8,863 bases of DNA from Muribaculaceae bacterium (GTDB lineage Bacteria > Bacteroidota > Bacteroidia > Bacteroidales > Muribaculaceae), in NCBI GenBank assembly GCA_014867205.1, contig WGUO01000048.1, forward strand, positions 1 through 8,863, read 5' to 3'. The notes below the pieces were generated by a model that was not told the origin of the DNA, searched no databases, and saw only the letters and a program-made list of their open reading frames with translations. The translations under genes and the position numbers were made by a program. Shown here in pieces: positions 1 through 5,317 of the stretch. The number at the start of each line of letters is the position of its first letter. Positions within the stretch are counted from its first letter, which is position 1.

Positions 1-477
1 TAACTCAAATATATTGTCTGTCTCTATGGTCGATTCAGTTATATTCACGTTGCCGTTCGCAACTTCCTGTCTAAGCAATTTCTCGAATTTTTGCAAGGTC
101 ATCACATATCCGTTGAGGAGTGAGTCTTCTTCATATCGCTGTGATTTTTTTACACCTCCATTGCCTAAGATGAGTATTTTGTCTGACAGACGCAGACAGT
201 AAAGACGCAATTTTGAAGTTGACACTGGGAGTGCAACAACAGAATCATTTATCTTGCCCTCTGGACGGAAGTAACGTTCCAATGCACCGGTCTTCGCAAT
301 TCGTTTGATAAAGGCGGCGATACGCGAGAAATCCTCGCTGTACTCGGCATCCTCCCTGAATTTGGTTACAAATTTTTCAAATTCAGATTCGACATTGCGA
401 AGAAACTGTAATGTATAAATTGTACAGTTTTCACCATCCTCTATAAGGTATAATTCTACTTCGCTCATAGTTAGCAT
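1..477 (-). CDS. Partial hypothetical protein, possibly RelE/HigB-like toxin component
   Basis: An open minus-strand frame of 159 codons has no stop and runs off the left edge, so the C-terminus is missing. I translated it by hand. The start at 477 is preferred because AAAGG (484-488) lies 6 bases upstream. An in-frame ATG at 468 (protein beginning MSEVELYLIEDG) is the alternative, with a 15-base gap to that site. The product is soluble, with no signal peptide or membrane segment. Numbered from the 468 start, residues 23-60 are charged and probably helical, and residues 79-113 read LPVSTSKLRLYCLRLSDKI and then ILGNGGVKKSQRYEED. This strand pattern with a basic turn resembles RelE/HigB/Gp49-type toxins, in which a basic nuclease-like protein is followed by an XRE antitoxin gene. 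Any such partner would lie beyond base 1. The coding frame itself is well supported; the family is a guess from pattern. Its DNA is more AT-rich than the genes to the right. Confidence 0.75.
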   Translation of the reverse strand, partial: MLTMSEVELYLIEDGENCTIYTLQFLRNVESEFEKFVTKFREDAEYSEDFSRIAAFIKRIAKTGALERYFRPEGKINDSVVALPVSTSKLRLYCLRLSDKILILGNGGVKKSQRYEEDSLLNGYVMTLQKFEKLLRQEVANGNVNITESTIETDNIFEL

Positions 478-583
478 AAATTACCTTTGATTTTATAACG
501 CAAAACCATGACAATTATTTCACTTAATGATGAAACATGATGATTTTATAGTTCAGAATCCTATAACTATTAAAATATGTTAA

Positions 584-623
584 TAACTAAAATTATAGTT
601 GTATAACTAAAATTTTAGTTGTA
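584..623. promoter_or_regulatory. Tandem 20-bp operator-like repeats, each with a 16-bp dyad
   Basis: Two abutting 20-bp copies, TAACTAAAATTATAGTTGTA (584-603) and TAACTAAAATTTTAGTTGTA (604-623), differ at one base. Each contains a 16-bp dyad. The one at 605-620 is a perfect palindrome (AACTAAAATTTTAGTT) and the one at 585-600 has a single mismatched pair. The centres are 20 bp apart, about two helical turns, so bound dimers would sit on the same DNA face. A weak AAC...GTT element at 565-581 lies at the same spacing and may be a degenerate third site. BlaI/MecI proteins are known to bind short dyads upstream of their own operon, so autoregulation by the repressor encoded at 721 is the natural inference. 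Confidence 0.75.
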
Positions 624-629
624 GATTTG
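598..629 (+). promoter_or_regulatory. Bacteroidetes-type promoter of the blaI-M56 operon
   Basis: A perfect TAnnTTTG element, TAGATTTG, lies at 622-629. A GTTG at 598-601 (consensus TTTG) lies 20 bases upstream, matching the known Bacteroidetes -33/-7 spacing of about 19-21. The perfect dyad at 605-620 occupies the spacer, so a bound repressor would block RNA polymerase directly. Transcription would start near 635 and leave a leader of about 85 bases before the repressor gene. Confidence 0.65.
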
Positions 630-646
630 CGGTGTGATATTCATCT

Positions 647-669
647 ACCGATCTGATTCGGTGATCGGT
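647..669 (+). other. Leader hairpin with two alternative pairings
   Basis: ACCGATC (647-653) pairs with GATCGGT (663-669) in a 7-bp stem with a 9-base loop. The same left arm ACCGA (647-651) can instead pair with TCGGT (658-662) in a 5-bp stem. Both fall in the predicted untranslated leader of the repressor mRNA. There is no U-tract, so this is not an intrinsic terminator. A regulatory role is speculative. Confidence 0.3.
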
Positions 670-713
670 TATAATATTATTCACTTGAAACTGCGGAAGA
701 GAAGAGACAAATC

Positions 714-737
714 ATGAGTTATGGAAAAGAAAAATAA
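714..737 (+). other. Possible 7-codon leader ORF overlapping the repressor start
   Basis: An ATG at 714 opens a frame reading MSYGKEK, then TAA at 735-737. It overlaps the ATG at 721 in another frame and ends 7 bases before a second in-frame repressor ATG at 745. The purine-rich stretch GGAAGAGAAGAGA just upstream could serve either ATG. Reinitiation at 745 is possible, but a 7-codon ORF can easily arise by chance. Confidence 0.2.
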
Positions 738-1125
738 AGAGCCAATGACCAAGAGGCTTTCGCCTAAAGAGGAGGCCATAATGGGCTGTTTCTGGCAGCA
801 TGGACCGATGTTCGTCCGCGAGGTTGTGGAACATCTTGACGATCCGAAACCTCACTTCAACACTGTCTCGACGTTTGTGCGCGGGCTTGAGGCCAAGGGA
901 TGGCTTGGCCATGAGCAGATCGGGAACTCATACCGGTATTTTCCGCTTATAGACGGAGCAGACTACCGTGACCATTCGCTACGCGGATTTATCGACAGGT
1001 TTTTTGGTCGCTCATACATCGGATTTGTCTCATCGCTCGTCAAGGATGAGAAAATATCCACCGACGAGTTGCGTGAGTTGATTGAGCGGATCGAGTCGCA
1101 GGGCAAAGTCGGAGGAAAAGAATAA
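721..1125 (+). CDS. BlaI/MecI/CopY-family winged-helix transcriptional repressor
   Basis: This 134-residue cytoplasmic DNA-binding protein is of typical length for the BlaI/MecI family. Residues about 12-76 form the winged helix: LSPKEEAIMGCFWQHGP (helix 1), FVREVVEHL (helix 2), the recognition-helix region NTVSTFVRGLEAKGW, and a wing around GNSYRYFPLI. Residues about 80-125 form the family's C-terminal dimerisation helices, including the GFVSSLVKDEKIS and ELRELIERIES stretches. In studied systems the dimer represses its operon until the partner M56 peptidase triggers its cleavage. The gene lies 23 bases upstream of that peptidase gene. The tandem dyads at 584-623, one inside the promoter, are its likely operator. 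The start is uncertain: ATG 721 gives the longest form, while ATG 745 (MTKRLSPKEEAIM) resembles the usual N-terminus of the family and has AAAGAG just upstream. The family call is firm; the regulon and inducer are unknown. Confidence 0.9.
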   Translation: MEKKNKEPMTKRLSPKEEAIMGCFWQHGPMFVREVVEHLDDPKPHFNTVSTFVRGLEAKGWLGHEQIGNSYRYFPLIDGADYRDHSLRGFIDRFFGRSYIGFVSSLVKDEKISTDELRELIERIESQGKVGGKE

Positions 1126-1148
1126 TAACAACATAAACGCAGTCGGTT

Positions 1149-2738
1149 ATGGGTGCTTTCGTAAGTTATATGATGCAGGTCACACTGGTGATGAGTATGC
1201 TCTATCTTGTCTATCGCTGGGTCTTGGCCTCCACGACATTTCACAGGCTTAACCGTATGGCATTACTCTCCATTTATCTGTTGGCATGGCTACTCCCCGG
1301 CGTCGTGTCGATCGGTTTCTCCATAAAGGAGGGGGCGGGGGTGGCGGAAGTCGGATTTCCCGTTGCTATTGTCTATGCAGGTCCCGACACGCCAGGTGCC
1401 GAAAGCGGTTTTGACTGGTTCAGACTGATGCTGTGGGTGTATATCGGTGGTGTGGCGGTGGTGACAGCATATACACTGGCCGGTGCCGTGCGTATGGCAA
1501 AGATATTGCGCTCAGGCACGCGTCGCGCAATGCAGGGATACATCGAGATTGTGACAGAGCGAGCTCCCGGCCCCTTCAGCTGGGGAAGATATGTGGTGCT
1601 TAGGCCGTGCGACTGCGATGAGTCCATGCCGATGGTCGTGGAACATGAGTTGACTCACCTGCGGCTATGGCACTGGCTCGATCTTGTGCCTGCACAACTT
1701 ACGGCGATTCTGCAATGGTATTCGCCGGCAGCATGGCTTATGCTATATGAGCTCAAGGAATGTCATGAATATGAGGTAGACCGCATTGTGGCCGGTGAGA
1801 ATCCGGTTGCGTATCAGATGATGTTAATAAGAAAGGCTGTCGGCTCGAGTTTCCCGACCTTCGCCGACAGCCTGAATCACAGTCAAATCAAAAAAAGAAT
1901 AACCATGATGATGACAAAGAGAACAAGACCGTCGCGACGTGCGGCGGCACTGGCGCTTCCCGCAGTGGCCGCGCTGGCAGTTATGGCACTCTCGCAGCCT
2001 GCGGTGGCCGATGTGATGAGTCGTGTGTCTTCCGCGACACTCAGCGACGTTTCCGACGGCAAAGTTAGCGAATCCCTGTCAACCCTGCAACTCGCAGACG
2101 AATTTGCCGACATTCCGGTTGAAGCCGGTTACGCAGGTTCCGAGGAGAGGGCAGAAGCGCTTGAAGATGTATCTTCACGGGAGGTTGGACCTACTGAAGC
2201 CGATGAGGAAAAGACTGTCGCCCGGGAAAAGAACGAGGTCGCCGGTCAAAAAAGTGTCTCAGACGAGAAGCCCGTGTTTTTCGTGGATGGCAAACTTCAT
2301 GAAGGAGGAATCAGGGACATAAATCCGGAAGACATCAGCTCGATGACCATCAGGAAGGATGATCCCGCTTATCCGCAGGGCAAAGTGATGATAGAGACAA
2401 AGAGCGCAGGAGATAGGCCGACGCTTGCACCGGAGAAATGCGCCGAGTTTCAAGGTGGTCAGTCAGAACTCATCAGATTCATCGCAGCGAACATAAAGTA
2501 TCCGAAAGACGTGGAGGCTACCGACAAGCCTGTCCGGGTAATCGTGCAGTTCACTGTCAAGACCGACGGCTCGATTGAGGATACGAAGGTCTTGAGGGGC
2601 CAGGGAGACGCGTACGACGCAGAGGCACTTCGCGTTGTCAAGTTGATGAGCGGCAAGTGGATACCGGCTGAGAATGGCGGAAAACCGGTTGATTCCCAAT
2701 TCACTATACCCCTGACATTCAAGCAGCAAAGCAAATGA
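1149..2738 (+). CDS. BlaR1-type M56 membrane metallopeptidase with plug-like and TonB C-terminal domains
   Basis: This 529-residue inner-membrane protein is probably the signal-sensing partner of the upstream repressor. Hydrophobic segments lie at about 10-28, 36-58, 90-113 and 264-286. Between the third and fourth is a cytoplasmic zinc-peptidase domain with HELTH at 166-170 (zinc ligands H166 and H170, catalytic E167) and a downstream ELKECHEYEVD stretch (201-211) whose E207xxxD211 probably supplies the third ligand. After the last membrane segment comes a charged, low-complexity periplasmic linker (about 290-373). It is followed by a short plug-like motif (FFVDGK at 377-382, then INPEDISSMTIRKDD and KVMIETK at about 391-418) and a TonB C-terminal domain (about 436-525; YPKD, VQFTVKTDGSIED). 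Classical BlaR1 carries a penicillin-binding sensor here, so beta-lactam sensing is not supported. M56-TonB proteins paired with BlaI-like regulators are common in Bacteroidetes. Catalytic residues look intact; ligand and targets are unknown. Confidence 0.88.
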   Translation: MGAFVSYMMQVTLVMSMLYLVYRWVLASTTFHRLNRMALLSIYLLAWLLPGVVSIGFSIKEGAGVAEVGFPVAIVYAGPDTPGAESGFDWFRLMLWVYIGGVAVVTAYTLAGAVRMAKILRSGTRRAMQGYIEIVTERAPGPFSWGRYVVLRPCDCDESMPMVVEHELTHLRLWHWLDLVPAQLTAILQWYSPAAWLMLYELKECHEYEVDRIVAGENPVAYQMMLIRKAVGSSFPTFADSLNHSQIKKRITMMMTKRTRPSRRAAALALPAVAALAVMALSQPAVADVMSRVSSATLSDVSDGKVSESLSTLQLADEFADIPVEAGYAGSEERAEALEDVSSREVGPTEADEEKTVAREKNEVAGQKSVSDEKPVFFVDGKLHEGGIRDINPEDISSMTIRKDDPAYPQGKVMIETKSAGDRPTLAPEKCAEFQGGQSELIRFIAANIKYPKDVEATDKPVRVIVQFTVKTDGSIEDTKVLRGQGDAYDAEALRVVKLMSGKWIPAENGGKPVDSQFTIPLTFKQQSK

Positions 2739-2779
2739 ACCGGTAGTATTCAGGACATTCCTTATAATAGTTAGAAGAG

Positions 2780-2816
2780 ACCGCCCCGCATCTCCGTTGA
2801 GGAGTTGCGGGGCGGT
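2780..2816. terminator. Bidirectional hairpin terminator between convergent genes
   Basis: ACCGCCCCGCA (2780-2790) pairs perfectly with TGCGGGGCGGT (2806-2816). Beyond a T-T mismatch, an inner CTCC/GGAG stem (2792-2795 with 2801-2804) closes a 5-base loop. It lies 41 bases after the peptidase stop and 21 bases beyond the PNGase stop on the other strand. Neither side has a strong T-run, although the side serving the minus strand is pyrimidine-rich (TCTCTTCTAACTATT). It probably ends both converging transcripts. Confidence 0.7.
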
Positions 2817-2837
2817 GAAGCATATGCTCCGGATATA

Positions 2838-4250
2838 TCAGCGCATAATCTTGTAGTTCTCAGAGAGGCCGTCGGCGAACTCGACGATAAGCACGTTGAC
2901 GCCCGGCAGACACTTGGCCAGTGAGACTGTCTTGCTGTCGAACACCATTTCGAGCAGCGTGCCCGAGACATCATAAAGAAGAATCTCGCGGACCTCGCTG
3001 TCGGTATTGACAACACATTGGTCGCCATCGATGCTGAGGCTCGAGCGGAAATCAGGCTTCACGTCGGCGATACCGCTGGTCGATGGGAGCGAGCCCTCGG
3101 TGACACCCTGGAAATAGATAGACACCGGAATGTCGCCCTGCTTATTCTTGAACTTTGCCCCCAGGACCTTCATCTTGACCTTGTGCTCGCCCTGAGAGAG
3201 CGCTCCAACGTGCAACACACGGTTGTCGATAACGTCACCCGGGCACCAGTTGGAGAACGACTGCCACTGCTCGTCGGTCTTCTCGCTGTAGCCGTAGATG
3301 CCGTTAAGTTGGGTATTATATACGCGGAAAGGCTCACAAGACTCGCGGCCCGGAGTGAAGATGGTGGCTAAATGGCCGTCGATATATACAAAATGCTTGC
3401 GTCGGTTATATTCCTCGCCCCCTTCATTTGCACCATGATTGGAACTTACGAGCACCACATGCGAGTCAGTCACATCCTCAGGCACCTGAAAAGTCCAAGT
3501 CTTGACAGTGCGCCCCGGTTCGTCGGTGCACCCCTCGCCGTAGTTGTTGAAATTGCCACCCTTGTCCTCAGAGCGCTTCATTACTACCGGCACGAGCACG
3601 TTGCGGTCGGTGGCCGGAGCCGGCTCGGTGTCGGTTATGAACGTCAGTGTGCCGGAGAAGACGTCCTGTCGGCCGGCGCATCCGCGCACCTGCTCGTTTG
3701 CGGCATAAGGCACGCCGAAGAGCTCGAACTCAGCCCATATGTCGTACTGCTCACGCAGGCGCGAGTCGCGCAGAATGAGTGACACATGGTCCATGTCATA
3801 CCTGTACGGCACGGACGTCGGCTCAATGTTCTTGTTCATGAACGGGGTGATGAAGCGTCCGATCTCGATACGCTGCACCTCCTCAGGCACATACGACTCG
3901 GAGCCCTTCGGCACGAGGGCGAGATTGATGTTGCCGATGCGGTCATAGTTGTCGCAGAGGGCACCGATCTCGACCAGCATGCTGAAATGCTCGCCAATGC
4001 GTGATAGCTGCTCGTCCGTCAGACGCACCGAATAGAGCGACGTCAGATGGCGCAGGATCCCGTCGTTCTCCGGAATCATAGCCTTGCTCTCATCCGAAAG
4101 ATTCTCAAGACGGTTGTAGCCGTCGAAGAAGACGACATCGTCATAGATCACGATAGACTCGCGGTCGGCGTCATCGGTCTGGGCTGACACAGGGAACGCG
4201 GCCGGCAGCAGAGCGGCAAGTGCCGCAAGAGACTTGTAAAGTTTATGCAT
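2838..4250 (-). CDS. Secreted PNGase F-like peptide-N-glycosidase (N-glycan amidase) with C-terminal sorting-type domain
   Basis: This 470-residue exported protein has a signal peptide at 1-23 (cleavage likely at VSA|Q, no lipobox). PNGase F cleaves the bond between the glycan's first GlcNAc and asparagine, turning Asn into Asp. Alignment by eye to PNGase F from Elizabethkingia (Flavobacterium) supports homology. CDNYDR (99-104) matches CDEWDR, placing D103 on catalytic D60; EIGRFITPF (129-137) matches EIGRFITPY; E174 in IWAEF matches E118 in IYTET; E280 in EEYNRRKHFVYID matches E206; and WCPG (335-338) is shared. C305 and C336 match the C231-C252 disulfide, while partners for the other two PNGase F disulfides are absent. 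The two jelly-roll domains span about 30-210 and 215-385. Residues about 396-470 (LLYDVSGTLLEMV, LPGVNVLIV, ending YKIMR) look like a type A type IX sorting domain. The gene stands alone, convergent to the M56 gene and divergent from dapF. The family is confident; substrate range is unknown. Confidence 0.85.
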   Translation of the reverse strand: MHKLYKSLAALAALLPAAFPVSAQTDDADRESIVIYDDVVFFDGYNRLENLSDESKAMIPENDGILRHLTSLYSVRLTDEQLSRIGEHFSMLVEIGALCDNYDRIGNINLALVPKGSESYVPEEVQRIEIGRFITPFMNKNIEPTSVPYRYDMDHVSLILRDSRLREQYDIWAEFELFGVPYAANEQVRGCAGRQDVFSGTLTFITDTEPAPATDRNVLVPVVMKRSEDKGGNFNNYGEGCTDEPGRTVKTWTFQVPEDVTDSHVVLVSSNHGANEGGEEYNRRKHFVYIDGHLATIFTPGRESCEPFRVYNTQLNGIYGYSEKTDEQWQSFSNWCPGDVIDNRVLHVGALSQGEHKVKMKVLGAKFKNKQGDIPVSIYFQGVTEGSLPSTSGIADVKPDFRSSLSIDGDQCVVNTDSEVREILLYDVSGTLLEMVFDSKTVSLAKCLPGVNVLIVEFADGLSENYKIMR

Positions 4251-4307
4251 ATCCTGAATAAATTGGTTAGTTCTTGAAACTCATGCGTATTGCACACATT
4301 ACAAATG

Positions 4308-4334
4308 CAAAGGTAATAAAATTTTTTGACCAAA
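4308..4334 (-). promoter_or_regulatory. Candidate promoter of the PNGase-like gene
   Basis: Read on the minus strand, TACCTTTG (4315 down to 4308) is a perfect TAnnTTTG -7 element. TTTG (4334 down to 4331) lies 15 bases upstream, shorter than the usual spacing of about 19. Transcription would start near 4300 and give a leader of about 50 bases. AGGA at about 4252-4255 could act as the ribosome-binding site. Confidence 0.4.
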
Positions 4335-4360
4335 AACTATGTTTTTTGACATATTATTAT

Positions 4361-4389
4361 TAAATTTGCAGCGTGGAAAATGTTTTCCA
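4361..4389 (+). promoter_or_regulatory. Candidate -7 element and start-site dyad upstream of dapF
   Basis: TAAATTTG (4361-4368) fits the Bacteroidetes -7 consensus. No TTTG lies at the expected distance: the nearest, at 4345-4348, is only 12 bases away, so the promoter is tentative. A dyad TGGAAAA-TG-TTTTCCA (4374-4389) covers the predicted transcription start and could be an operator. Two copies of TTTTTTGAC (4322-4330 and 4342-4350) lie exactly 20 bases apart just upstream. Confidence 0.35.
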
Positions 4390-4448
4390 ACGTCATGAAT
4401 GGCGTATAAATCATTTCTCTCCAAAGCGTCTCTGCTGACGTATAAGTT

Positions 4449-5306
4449 ATGAAAGAAGAGCAGAAAAAAGTCACATTCTCCAAGATGCACGGCGCCGGTA
4501 ACGATTACATATATATCGACGCCACAGAGGAGACCCCCTTTGATTTACATGATCTCGCCCGCAGGATGAGCGATGTCCATTTCGGCATCGGCTCTGACGG
4601 CCTTGTGGCCATAATGCGGTCGGAAGTCGCCGATTTCCGCATGCGCATGTTCAACTCCGACGGTTCGGAGGCGGAGATGTGCGGTAACGCCTCGCGTTGT
4701 ATCGGCAAGTATGTATATGACCGAGGACTAACCGACAAGAGCGAGGTCTCGCTCGAGACCCTGGCCGGCATTAAGATACTGCACCTGCATGTCGAGGAGG
4801 GGGAGGTTAAGTCGGTGACAGTCGATATGGGCAAGCCTGAGTTGCGCCCAGAGCATGTGCCAGTGGTAAGTTCCAATCCTGAGATCAAGGTGGCGGAGCC
4901 GGAGACAGTCGATGGTGTCACCTATGCCATTACAGGGGTGAGCATGGGCAACCCACATGGCGTCATATTCACCGACAATATCACCGACAGCCTGGTTCTC
5001 GGCGAGGGACCAAAACTTGAGGTCGCGGAGATGTTTCCGCGCAAGGCCAACATAGAGTTCGCACGGGTCGTGGACCGTTCCACGATAGATATGCGCGTAT
5101 GGGAGCGTGGCACGGGCGAGACGCTCGCCTGCGGCACCGGTGCATGCGCCACCGCCGTGGCCGCCGTGCTCAACGGACTCACTGACCGAGAGGTCGAGAT
5201 GAGGCTCCGCGGCGGCACACTGCGCATACGCTGGGACGAAGCCTCGGGCCATGTGTTCATGACCGGGCCGGCGGCCTTCATCTGCGACGGAGTGTTTTAC
5301 CTATAA
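4449..5306 (+). CDS. dapF: Diaminopimelate epimerase
   Basis: DapF converts LL-diaminopimelate to meso-diaminopimelate in the cytoplasm, the precursor of lysine and of the peptidoglycan cross-link. At 285 residues the length is normal. The N-terminal half carries MHGAGNDYIYID (13-24) and MCGNASRC (77-84), with catalytic C78. The second half repeats the fold with MGNPHGVIF (166-174), NIEFARV (201-207), RVWERGTGET (216-225) and ACGTGACATA (227-236), with catalytic C228. The two-cysteine racemase pair of the family is therefore intact. The start at 4449 gives an ordinary N-terminus ahead of the VTFSKMHGAGND strand; no strong Shine-Dalgarno is visible, which is common in Bacteroidetes. The gene ends 11 bases before dapL, which makes its substrate, so co-transcription is very likely. 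Transcription probably begins in the AT-rich region shared with the divergent PNGase gene. Confidence 0.97.
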   Translation: MKEEQKKVTFSKMHGAGNDYIYIDATEETPFDLHDLARRMSDVHFGIGSDGLVAIMRSEVADFRMRMFNSDGSEAEMCGNASRCIGKYVYDRGLTDKSEVSLETLAGIKILHLHVEEGEVKSVTVDMGKPELRPEHVPVVSSNPEIKVAEPETVDGVTYAITGVSMGNPHGVIFTDNITDSLVLGEGPKLEVAEMFPRKANIEFARVVDRSTIDMRVWERGTGETLACGTGACATAVAAVLNGLTDREVEMRLRGGTLRIRWDEASGHVFMTGPAAFICDGVFYL

Positions 5307-5317
5307 TAAGAGACAAG

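Noticed and set aside
14..202. 62-codon plus-strand ORF at the left edge
   Set aside because: It lies antisense to the minus-strand frame that is open over 1-477 with a good ribosome-binding site, and its product has no recognisable features.
478..720. Insertion-sequence end or attachment site
   Set aside because: The AT-rich repeats are best explained as operators. No transposase fragment, target-site duplication or tRNA end was seen.
1149..2738. Beta-lactam resistance sensor (true BlaR1)
   Set aside because: The periplasmic part is a TonB-type domain without penicillin-binding SxxK or KTG motifs, and no beta-lactamase gene is in the window.
3018..4004. Series of plus-strand ORFs opposite the PNGase gene
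   Set aside because: They are antisense shadows of a gene whose minus-strand frame shows clear homology, signal peptide and catalytic motifs.
4371..4448. Lysine riboswitch upstream of dapF
   Set aside because: The leader is under 80 bases, too short for the large lysine aptamer, and shows no multi-helix junction; only a short dyad is present.
4728..5252. 174-codon minus-strand ORF within dapF
   Set aside because: It is opposite intact DapF active-site motifs, with no domain signal of its own.
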